Positions 31,389 through 41,547 of a stretch of DNA of 64,000 bases are shown here, in pieces. The position numbers and the translations under genes were made by a program. The stretch's first letter is position 1, and every line of letters starts with the position of its first letter. The notes below the pieces were generated by a model, which saw nothing but the letters and a program-made list of their open reading frames with translations, had not been told where the DNA came from and ran no database searches. This DNA is from Palaemon carinicauda (lineage: Eukaryota; Arthropoda; Malacostraca; Decapoda; Palaemonidae): assembly GCF_036898095.1 (NCBI RefSeq), contig NC_090766.1:33197495-33261494 (forward strand), in the 5' to 3' direction.

Positions 31389-34300
31389 AGCCGCTCCCTC
31401 TAGGATTCTTTCCTCCCCTGAAGAATTTTTTGCCCTTGTCCTTGACAGGAAAGGGCTTAGACACTTTTGTCTTCGCTGCAGCTGCCTTCTTCGTACTCTT
31501 GACAGGACGTGGTTGCTGGGTAGCTGGAGGTTTGTAGGGCCTCGATGTTAGGGCCCTATGGAGAAGGGAATCCTGGTTGGACTTCCTCCACCTTTCAGCA
31601 GCCTGCTCCACGTCCTTAGGCTCAAACAAATTCTTACCGAGGACGGAAGAATGTCTGAGCCTGCAAACGTCAGTACTGGGGACCTTTTGATGGAATCTCT
31701 CCGCCACTGCGTCCCGTCGTTTCAAGATAGTGTTAGCCCACAAGCTCGAGACTTGGTGGGCTAGAAACTCGATGGTACGCGTGCGTGAGAGCAAAAAGGT
31801 CTCTAAGGCCTTCCTGGTGCTTTCCTTGGACAGGTCCTCAGACCGCACCAGGATGCCCAGAGACCCTAGCCAGATGTCCAGCCACGAAGTAGCCTGCATG
31901 GCACACTTCGCTACCTTCTCCTGGCTCAGGATCTCCGTTGCTGAATACGAGACCTGCCGGTTGGAGAGTCTCTCTAGAGGGACTCCCCCGGTAAGCTCTT
32001 CCAGAGAATGGTGCAAAGGAAGAGCTAAACAAGTCTCCTCCAAGATCTCAAAGTACCTCCTCTGATGGACGCGAGGAGGCGGGAGGAGCTTGTTACCGGT
32101 GCTGGATCTACTGGAGGAAGCTAGCTCAGAGAGCTGGCCTTCGACCTTGTCTCTGGCACTCTTAACCCCCTGTGACCAGGGCAAAGCCGCACTTGCCCTC
32201 GAGGGTCTCTGAGTACCATAGACTCGGTCCAAGACCGTGTCCGTGCCCTCAAGAGGAGGAATCTCTGGATCCGGAAACCCATTGAGACTCCTCATGAGGG
32301 TCAGAACTTGCCAGAACGCATGTTCTGACTCCTGTAGCTCTCCTCCTGAAGGGCTAGCAGCAAAGTCTCCTGTCCCTAGAGGTTCTTCCTGGGGGGACAC
32401 GCGGACGTTCTCCGAGGATTTGGCTGCCTCCTATCTAATCCTTGATGAAGACTTAGGCAAAGTCTTCGAGTCCTTCGGCTCCCTCCTGGGAGGGATACAG
32501 GACTCCAGCAGTGATGGTGGAAGGCTCTTCTCAACCCCTACCTGAGAAGACTTCTCAGGGCGAGGTGGGGTTTCCCCCATTGGTGCGATGGGGGAATGAC
32601 CCGCCTCACCTGACTCCCCAGAGAACGGGAAATCCTCGTCCGCAGGGGAGGGAGAGAAAGTCTGGGGGGAGAGGGAGCCTTCCTCAAGGACTTTCGAGGA
32701 GACAGTTTCGCCCTTGTAGAAGTTACCATGGAAGGAACTTCTCTCTTCCTCTTCAGGGGAGACAAAGCCGCATCTGTTTTGTGACCAAGTTCAGAGAATA
32801 CAGGCTTAAAAGCCTGCACGAGAGCTCTGACAATGGTACCAAACCAGGGCTGCTGACTGACAGTCACTCCATCTGGAGGGAAGGGGATCGTTCGATCCCT
32901 AGGAGGAGTGACCAAACGAGGGTTCGCCTGAAAAGATGCTGAAACCGAAGAAGAAGTCCTTGGACCTATCCAAAAACCTCCCCTCCTCCAACGAGCACAC
33001 TGTTCTGCGCTTGCGGGGTGGGGAACGAGACGATGACGACCTGGCCGCGCGATGTCCTGCGGCCTCACATGTGGGATCGCGCCTATGAGCGCTCTGAGGA
33101 TCACGCTGCAAATCGCGCTAGTGGTCGCGCGCGGGCGCGTGTGCGCGAGCGCGCTAGGGCGATGGCGCGCGAGCGAGCGATGGCGCGCGAGCGAGCGATG
33201 GCGCGCGAGCGAGCAATGGCGCGTGGCGAGCGATGGCACCTGGCGGCCTGAACAGGCGATGACAGGTGGCGTGCAGGAGGCTGGATGAGCGCTCGTGCAT
33301 GCGAGGGCAATTGTTCGCGCGCGCGCGGGTGCGCAGAATCTTGCCGAAGGGCCCGTAAGGGCGAAAACGTTGGGCGTGCGCAGGAGAAAAATCTCTAGCG
33401 CGCGGGTGCGCGGCGCGTATCTGGCTGAAGCAGTGGGCGAGAGCGCGCTTGCGCGACCTTGTGGGCGCGCGATGGCTCACAGGTGAGCACTGGCAGGCAG
33501 GAGCAACTGGAACTACGCCCAGATCTGGAGGACGTGGGCGTGCCTGGCGCGCAGGAGATCGTGGGCGTTCCTGGCGCGCAGGAGATCGTGGGCGTTCCTG
33601 GCGCGCAGGAGATCGTGGGCGGGCATGGCGCACATCAGGATGCGGGTGCACAGAAGTCCGCTGTCAGTTTGGAGAGCGCTGAAGTCCTGGTGAGCGCCTG
33701 TGCGCTAACTCAGGAGACTCCAGGGCTGTGCGCTGGCGCGCAGGTGAGCGCTGGCGCGCTATATCAGGAACGAGAGCAGTTGTGCGCAGTCGCGTTGAGG
33801 CATTGGAGAGCGCTGGAGGTCCGGTGAGCGCCTGTGCGCTATCTCTGGAACTTCCTTTGTGTGCTGACGCAGAGGAGAGTGATGACGCGGAGGAGAGCGC
33901 TGTTGCGCTAAAACAGGAACCCGTGGACTCTCGCTCGTGCACAGGTGAACGCTGGCACTCTATTGCAGGAACTATTGCAGGGGCGCGCTGGCGCGCAGGT
34001 GGTTGTGGGCGCGCAGGTGGTTGTGGGCGCGCAGGGGAACCCTGGCGCGTAATAGCAGGATTAACAGCAAGTGCGCGCAAGCGCGCAGGCGAGCGCTGGG
34101 GCGCTAAGACAGGAAGCATAAACATCTGCTGCAGGTCGTTGGCGCACAGGGAGTACCTGGCGCTTCAGGGACTGAGACAAAATCTTGTGCTCAAGTCCCT
34201 TATGCCCCGAAGGGACCGTTGCCTGTTTAATAACAGGGTGTGATGGCGCCCACAGCGCATCGGCAGCCAGGAACGGCGACGGCAGGTCAGCAGGTCTGGA

Positions 34301-35347
34301 GGGTGGAAGGTCGGCGTGTCCTGTGTAAGGACGACCTTCCACCGAAGGAGATCGCGAACGATCTCCGGAGAGGTCCAAGGAGGTAGCTGGCATGATAGGT
34401 GAACGACGACGAGGTTCTTCTGCGGAGGACTGCGTTGATGACGAGCCGAAGAGGCGCCTCCTGACACCCTTGTGATGTGAAGGAAGACCTCTACGGCGAA
34501 GGGGAAGGCAAGCCTTCCGCCTTGTACGCCCTCTGGGGGCCGTAGGGTCAGCGAGCTGACCATCAGCAGTCCTCCAAAGAGGAGTCTCTGTGAGTGAACT
34601 CCCCCAAGGGGGAGAATCACCGGCAGGAGAGACCCTAGGACTTAGTTCCTCCCTCGAAGGACGTTCGGAGGGGGAAACTAAGCCTTCAGCTACCGCAGCA
34701 ACATCAGGAGCAGAGGTTTGAGATAACACATCAGAAGCCTCTGTCACAACAACGTCGACGATAGACAGAGGATCGATCTCTGCTACCGTCGGCGACTGTT
34801 TGACAGCTGCTCCCAACTTGACCATGTCAAACAGAGCTTCCTTGGAGGGCGAACCCTGAAGCCCCAAGGAAGCCCAAAGCTGTAATAAATCATTATTATT
34901 AACAGACAAAGAAATATCCTCCTCCGAGGGAGAAGGAGGAGCTGCCTCGTTATGGGAAGCAACTCCCTCTCCCACACCCCGGGATCGGTCAACAGAACTA
35001 CGGTCTAGGCTACCACTCGACGGCTTCTTGGGAGAAACCGATCGAGTGGGAGATTCTGAGGAGATTTGGGCAACGGAGGAAGAGTCCTTGGGATTTTCTC
35101 TTTTCAAAGAAATCTTTGAAGGAGAAATATCCCGTTTGGACTTCTTCTTCCAGCGCCGAGAAAACCTCTCCCACTGGGAGGTAGACCACTCCCTACACTC
35201 ACCACATACGTTAACACTATCACACCGTTGGCCCCCACAATGAGGACACGAGGTGTGGGGATCCGTGTCGACCGCTGACATAAATGTGCTACAAGGGCGG
35301 TCAGGTAAACCAGGACACTTACGCATGAAGGCAGACGCCAACTTCAC
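31372..35347 (-). pseudogene. DIRS-D gag-like region in three frames, with GC-rich repeats
   Basis: The N-terminal ORF (35347-34061) has a Cys-rich head (KCPGLPDRPC, then D-P-H-T-x-C-x2-C-x-G-x2-C and CGECREW) sharing spacing with DIRS-A although the sequence differs. It is Ser/Pro-rich to its end. The frame is then lost through a ~1-kb GC-rich repeat. Coding-like sequence returns at 33239-32538 and again at 32400-31372, which holds the conserved C-terminal part (YSATEILSQEKVAKCAM, EFLAHQVSSLWANTILKR) and a Lys/Gly-rich tail. The last ORF overlaps the start of pol by 17 bases. Confidence 0.7.
33100..34120. repeat. GC-rich imperfect tandem repeats inside DIRS-D gag
   Basis: Includes an 18-base unit GATGGCGCGCGAGCGAGC repeated about four times at 33160-33225 and a 27-base unit beginning GCGTTCCTGGCGCGCAGGAG repeated three to four times at 33537-33625, plus many looser GCGCGCAGGTGAGCGCTGG words. 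On the minus strand these translate to RSPARQ-type repeats. GC and CpG content is far above the surrounding sequence. Confidence 0.82.
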
Positions 35348-36045
35348 AAAAACTCTGGAAAAAGAAAAAGCAAAGAAAGATTAATAATGGCTGATCAACA
35401 AAAGCGAGGGTGAAAGCGGACACGTCCATCCATCACCCGAGCCGATAGCAAAGTGAGCTAAATCACAGGTGTGTGTGAGGGGGGGGTAAGCTAACTAGCG
35501 GTGGGGTAGTAAACCTTCGTTAAAAATCTAATGGCTCGTCATTTCAGCTACGCCGAAAGTAATTACCCATATTAAATAGCGTGGTTTGTATTTCAGTTAC
35601 GGAACAAATTCATTTTATTATGAAAATATAATTTTTAAACATAAAACTTACCCGCTGGTTATATAAGAATGGCTGATTGACACCCTTGGTGGCGGGTCCG
35701 AAACAGCAATTTGATTGAAAATTCACTTAATAGTTACACATAACTAATATAAGAGGTTCGTACCTGATAAGGAAACAGACTGTAATGGTTCTCTGCCTCA
35801 TTCTGTCTGTTATCCTTAAAAGATCCAGCGGTCCACCCAGGGGGCTGAAGATCTCTAGGAGCTGTCAAACGGTGCCATAACCTATAACATGACAGGACCT
35901 CAACTAATTACCCTTCTTCCGGGTGCTCTCAAGGAACAATAATGACCACCTGACCAAATCAATAGATTGCGGAAGCCTGTCGACCAGTCTACACATACAA
36001 CCTTAAAACAACAAAGTTCCAAGAGAAAGAAAAGAGTACTACGGA

Positions 36046-37100
36046 TTAGGGGAACATAGTGGTAGATCCTTCACCTACTACCGCATTCACAGCAACGAAT
36101 GGACCCAAAGTATAGCAGTCCTCGTAAAGAGTCAGAACATGTTTTAAGTAATGGTATGCAAATACAGACTTACTTCTCCAAAAAGTCGCATCCATTATGC
36201 TTTGCAGAGAACGATTCTGTTTAAAAGCCACTGAAGTAGCCACTGCTCTTAATTCGTGAGCCTTCACCTTGAGCAGCCTAAGATCTGCCTCATTACACTG
36301 TGAATGAGCTTCTCTAATTAAAAGCCTTATAAAAAAGGAAAGAGCATTTTTCGACATAGGCTGCGAGGGCTTCTTGACTGCACACCAGAGCGCCTCCGAG
36401 CTGCCTCTCAAGCTCTTTGTTCTTTCTAGGTATATCCTTAAAGCTCTAACAGGACAGAGTACTTTCTCTATCTCATCGCCCACTATGTCATAAAGATTAG
36501 TAATTTCAAAAGATTTGGGCCACGGCCGAGAAGGAAGTTCATTCTTGGCCAGAAAACCCTGCTGCAAAGAACATATTGCTTTTCCGTTTCTGAATCCAAT
36601 GTTCTTGCTGAAAGCATGAAGCTCACTGACTCTTTTAGCCGTTGCCAAGCTCACCAAGAAAAGGGTCTTCAAAGTCATATCTTTAAAAGTAGCTGAGTGC
36701 AGAGGCTCGAACCTGCCACTCATAAGAAGTCTAAGTACCACATCCAAGTTCCAAGCTGGTGATACCTGATGACATCTCTTAAGACGTTTCAAAAAACCTA
36801 AGTAGGTCTTGTAAATCTTTATTGTTGGAGACATCCAAATTTCTATGTCTGAAAACAGTTGCCAGCATACTTCTGTATCCTTTAATCGTCGGGACCGAGA
36901 AGTTACGCTTATTCCTCAGATCTAAAAGGAAGTCGGCAATCTGTGCTATAGAGGTATTGGACGAAGAAACCGAGTTAGCTCTACACCATTCTCTGAATAC
37001 CTCCCATTTGGATTGATATACAGTACTCTAATGGTAGAGGTCCTCCTTGCTCTTGCAATAGCCTTGGCTGCCTCCTTCGAAAAGCCTCTAGATCTTGCGA
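36046..37100 (-). pseudogene. DIRS-C tyrosine recombinase, frameshifted
   Basis: The C-terminal 262 residues (36834-36046) are intact and hold AKRVSE, the HELRAVATS box, FWRSKSVF and the Tyr in HYLKHV. The N-terminal recombinase part is split: GFSKEAAKAIARARR lies in the ORF ending at 36946, and a frameshift near 36830 separates the two. A short insertion also disturbs the RVYQSKW block near 37020. Confidence 0.8.
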
Positions 37101-38990
37101 GTCTTTCGATAGTCTGAAGGCAGTCAGACGTAGAGCACGGAGGTTTTGGTGATTTCTTGCCAAATGGGGTTGTCTGAGATGATCTGCTCTTAACGGGAGG
37201 CTTCTCGGCACGTCCACTACCCATTCCAGTATCTCCGGGAACCAGACCCTCGACGGCCAAAAAGGAGCAATTAGTGCCATCCTGGTCCCCTTGTGAGATA
37301 CAAACTTTTGCACTACTTTGTATAGGATCTTGAAGGGTGGAAACGCGTAAACATCCATGTGCGTCCAATCCAGCAGGAACACGTCTATGTGAGCTGCCTC
37401 GGGATCCGGTGCTGGAGAGCAATATATTCCCAGTCTCTGTTTTGGAGGTTGTAAAGAGATCTATGAGAGGGCAACCCCATAATCGCCACAGCTTCTTGCA
37501 AACCTCCAGATGCAGCATCCATTCTGTGGACAGAACTTGGTCCCTCCTGCTGAGCCTGTCCGCACTCACATTCTTGGCTCCTTGAATGAATCGAGTCAAT
37601 AAAAGAATCCTCCTTTCCTTTGCCCAAAGGAGTAGAGATTTCGCTAACTCGTACAGAAACTTTGAGTGGGTCCACCCCTGCTTTGCTATGTATGCTAGGG
37701 CCGTGGTGTTGTCCGAATTGACCTGTACCACCTTGTCCAGGACCAGCCCCTCGAATTCTTTGAGGGCTAAGTGCACCGCTAAGAGCTCCTTCTGATTGAT
37801 ATGAAGAGCCTTCTGTTCTTTTGTCCAACACCCTGAGATCTCCCTTCTCCCCAATGTTGCTCCCCACCCCGAATTTGAGGCGTCTGAGAACAACACGAGG
37901 TCTGGCTTCCTCTGCTCCAACGAGAGGCCCTCGTTGAGTTTGTGAGTATTGTTCCACCATTGAAGATGTGATTTGATTGTATTCGTAACGGGAATACTCT
38001 CCTTGTCGTGATGACTGTCTCCCCTTTTCCAATGAGCATTGAGGTGGAATTGAAGGGGGCGCAGGTGCAACCTTCCCAAAGATACAAACTTCTCTAGAGA
38101 CGAGAAGGTTCCCAGACGACTCATCCATTCCCCTTACCGTAGTGACTTTTTTCTCCATAAAGACTCCCAGCCTTAGAAGGGCTGACTGAACTCTTGCAGG
38201 CGACGGAAAAGCCTGAAAATCCTGACTCCGAATCTCCATCCCCAAATAAAGGATCTTCTGGGATGGAGTTAACTGTGACTTCTTTGAACTCACTAGAAAT
38301 CCCAATTCTTTTGTCAAATCCAGGGTCAACTGAAGGTCCTTCAAACAGCGCTCGACCGAGGGAGCTCTTATCAACCAATCGTCCAAGTACAGAGAGGCTC
38401 TGATGCCCTTCGAATGCAGCATGCTCGCCACATTCATCATTAGTTTTGTAAAAATCAGAGGAGCTGAGCAGAGGCCAAAACATAAAGCTCGAAACTGGAA
38501 GACGTTTCCCCTGTATACGAACCTCAGATAACGTCTGCAGCTTGGATGTATCGGAACATGAAAATAAGCGTCCTGGAGGTCCAATGATACCATCCAGTCG
38601 CCTTTCCTCATTGCTGCCAGCACAGTCTTCTGAGTCTCCATAGTGAATTTCGAGTTCTGGACGTAGCGGTTGAGGGCGCTCACATCCAGAACCGGTCTCC
38701 ATTCCCCTGAACTCTTGGGAACTAGGAACAAGCAGTTGTAAAACCCTGGAGACTCCAAATCCTGCACCCTTTCTATCGCTCTCTTTTTAAGTAAAAGCGA
38801 CACTTGCAGGTGCATGGCTTGCCTCTTCGGGCCTCTCTTGTACTTGGGCGAAAGATCCACCGGATCTGCGACTAAAGGAGGCTTTAATACAAACAGAATT
38901 TTGTGTCCTTCCTTTAGAAGTCATACCGACCAAGGATCCGCTCCCTTCTTATCCCAGGCCTGCCAGAAGTTGTTCAGCCTGGCTCCCACT
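36981..38990 (-). pseudogene. DIRS-C pol (RT - RNase H - DAM-like), broken
   Basis: RT is well preserved at 38860-38150 (GEWRPVLDVSALNRY, DLQDAYFHVPIHP, YLDDWLIRA). A TGA near 38927 precedes it, and a frameshift near 38125 throws the ORF into the YR frame. RNase H continues in the ORF from 38124 (LFSDASNSGWG, KELLAVHLAL, VNSDNTTALAYI, NVSADRLSR). A second frameshift near 37440 separates the DAM-like part at 37382-36981 (VYAFPPFKIL). Confidence 0.8.
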
Positions 38991-39008
38991 GCTTGAAGGG
39001 GAGAGCAG

Positions 39009-40268
39009 TCAGACCCTGCCCCGGCTGGGCTTGGCTCCTCTTTTCCTTTGCTTCCTTGCCTCTGGCTTGAAAGTACTTCTCCTTGTAGGTTTACCCCGAA
39101 AGGGCTGAGCAGAATGAGAATATGACGCCCCTTCCTTAGTTCTACGAGAAGAGAAGGACGTAGGCAAAACCTTGCTGGCTGTTTTAGTAACCAAATCCTG
39201 AGTAGCCTTCTGAGTCAAATTTGCAGCCACTTCCTTAACTAAATCCTGCGGAAATAGAGCCGAAGACATGGGCGCAAAAAGCAACTCCGATCTCTGACAT
39301 GGAGTGACACCCGCAGAGAGGAACGTACATTAAGTAGCTCTTTTCTTTATAACTCCTGCAGTAAACAAAGCAGCCAGCTCATTAGAACCATCCCTGACTG
39401 CTCTGTCCATACATGACATAAGTTGGATAAGACTACTTGTGTCCGTGTCCTTCATCTCTGCCACTTTTCTGCTTAAGGCTCCAAGTGACCAGTCCAGTAA
39501 ATTAAATACCTCAAATGCTCTAAACAATCCTTTTAAGAGGTGGTCAAACTCCGACATTGACCACCACACTTTAGTCTTTCTCATGGCCATGCGACGGGAA
39601 GAATCCACCAGGTTTGAGAAGTCTCCCTGCGCAGACGCCGGAGCTCTCAAACCTAAGACCTCTCCCGTCTCATACCAAACATTCAATTTAGAGGCTAACT
39701 TAGCTGGTGGAAAAGCGAAGCATGTCTTGCCCATAGCTTTTCTTGTATCCATCCATGTTTCCAGTAATTTCAATGCTCTCTTAGAAGACCGGGAAAGCAC
39801 CATTCTTGTATAAAAAGACGTCTTCACTGTCTTGCCCAAGATAAACTCAAAAGGGGGAGATCGCGGAGTAACTGGTGCAAAATTGTCTGGAAATAATTCC
39901 GAGAAGACTAGCATTAACTTTTTGAAATCCACCGCATGTTGAGGTGGTTTCTCCTCCTCTCCCTCCGAGATATCCTCCAACTGTTCCTCAGGAGCGAGAA
40001 CCTCATCCTGATCTTCTAATTCAGAGATTGGGGCTGTGTTTTGACTCAAACGTTGAACCTCCTGTGCAAGCGCAACAGTGTCGACATGGGCGCGCTTGCG
40101 TTGTTCCATATCCGTTTCCAATTGACAGTCACTCGACTTGCGTTTGCTGTCACGATTGATTCTATAATGGGATGAGTCTGGCTGGCGCCGCTCTGCCGCC
40201 TCCTGGCGCGCTGCGTTTACGGGATGTTCGCGCTGCCGCTCCGAGGAGCCCTGGCGCATCGCGCTCAC
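39009..40268 (-). pseudogene. DIRS-C gag-like ORF, 5'-deleted and with an in-frame stop
   Basis: The C-terminal gag region is conserved (LFPDNFAPVTPRSPP, SSKRALKLLETW, FAFPPAKLASK, DGSNELAALFTAGV). TAA at 39330-39332 interrupts the frame where DIRS-A/E/G continue, and the ORF resumes in the same frame to 39009. The N-terminal Cys-rich head is missing, and the ORF starts only ~220 bases from the element's 5' end, so the 5' half of gag has been deleted. Confidence 0.78.
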
Positions 40269-40498
40269 GCGCTGGCGCTCTAATTGAATGTACTGTAAAT
40301 AGCGAGTGAATTTTCAACGTTCTGACCAGTACGACCGGCAGGAAAAATCTGAAGTGGGAGTAGTTCTACCTGTAGTCCACCAGGGCGCTAGTGTACACCT
40401 GACATACCTGCATTAGCCGCGAGTTTTAAATAGTTCTGCCGAGGTGTCGGGAACGCTAGCCATTCTTATATACCCAGCGGGTAAGTTTTATGTTTAAA

Positions 40499-41547
40499 AC
40501 TTGCATTTAAAGGTTTGTTGGCCCAGAATGCAAAGAAGACAAACACTAAGCAGGTTTGTTCAGGCTTGCCAGCGAACGCCCCCAAGCAGCAGCAAGCCCT
40601 GGCGAATATCAGTGAGTACTGGCGAGCACCAGTGAGAATCAGCAAACTCTGCCGAGTGCGAGCGAGAATCAGCGAACGCTGGCGAGCGTCAGCGAACACT
40701 CTCTGACACTAGGGAATGCTGGCGAGAAGACAATTGAATATTACCTGTAAGCCTAAGGCTAGATACAGGTGATGAGAGAGTGTGTGCGCTACCAAAGTAG
40801 AGCTCACTTGTGGCAACAGTAAGCTGTAGCTCTGTGTGCTACCGAAGTAGCATACACAAGAAGAAACAGCAAACTGAAGCTCTGTGTGCTACTGGAGTAC
40901 CAGGCTAGCTGGTTAGTAAGGCCTGGCAACCCCGCATGGGTACTTAAGTGAGCAACACCTTCATCAGATTGAAGAGTTCACCCAGCCACTTTGCTAGAGC
41001 TCAGTGGATGGTTGCACAACACCATGCATAACTTCTCTGCGAAACTAAGGTCTTTGCGAAGTACTCATGCTCATCCTACCCCACCAAAAGGGTATCGATG
41101 AGCAGCCTTATGTTATCCCCTCGGAAGGGGGGAAAAAAAAAGGCTGTGCTGGACTTAAAGACCTGCCCTTTTTACCTCGTAAGAGATTGAAATCTTAGGT
41201 GCAGGTCCTGAAGGGCTTGGACTCACAAAGCTAAATGAGCTCTGCTGTGCCCCGTGAAGCACGAAGTAGTTAATAACTCAGAAGAGTTACAGCCTACAAG
41301 AAGTTTCTCCCTTGTAAGAGGTGGAAACCCATGAGGCACTAGTCCAGAAGTACTTGACCTCACAAAGCTCTATGAGCTTTGTTGGGCCCAATGGCACTAT
41401 GTCGGCATTAACCCCGAAGAGTTAAAGCCTACAAGACTCTTCGAAAGGAGAGGTGGAGGCTGCAAGCGGCCGGTGGTCGTCAATATCTGCAACAAAGACC
41501 TCAGAGGGAAGTTGCAACAAGACTCGTTTAGTACCCTGAGGGTACTA
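40499..41547. repeat. Unassigned ~1.05-kb segment of tandem-repeat character
   Basis: The left part (40570-40720) is built from imperfect words such as CTGGCGAGCATCAGCGAAC. The middle (40765-40910) has three copies of a block with GCTCTGTGTGCTACCGAAGT. The right part (about 41160-41470) has two diverged copies of a ~150-base unit (ACTCACAAAGCTAAATGAGC and CCTCACAAAGCTCTATGAGC, with GAAGAGTTACAGCCTACAAG and GAAGAGTTAAAGCCTACAAG). No ORF. It may be debris of another DIRS gag/5' region, given its likeness to the GC-rich words in DIRS-D. Confidence 0.45.

Larger units (their letters stand above)
27585..35609 (-). mobile_element. DIRS-D: DIRS-like element nested in DIRS-C
   Basis: Inverted repeats at 27634-27802 and 35448-35581 (ATATGGGTAATTACTTTCGG and its complement) and an ICR at 27857-27950 define the ends. 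It interrupts the ICR of DIRS-C, whose halves flank it exactly, and AAAT is present at both junctions. It is from a different family than A/B/C/E/G: the ITR sequence, gag and YR all differ. All three ORFs carry stops or frameshifts. Confidence 0.9.
35606..40498 (-). mobile_element. DIRS-C, main body (right of nested DIRS-D)
   Basis: Resumes the ICR (TTCATTTTATTATGAAAATA, then AACATAAAACTTACCCGC), then holds YR, pol and gag remnants and the 5' inverted repeat at about 40342-40485. The outer 5' end is near 40498 (GGGTAAGTTTTATGTTTAAA). With 27328-27585 the element totals about 5.15 kb, shorter than DIRS-A, mainly because the N-terminal half of gag is missing. Confidence 0.88.

Noticed and set aside
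33018..34243. Several plus-strand ORFs with RARERAMARE-type and similar repeats
   Set aside because: Shadows of GC-rich tandem repeats within DIRS-D gag, which reads on the minus strand.
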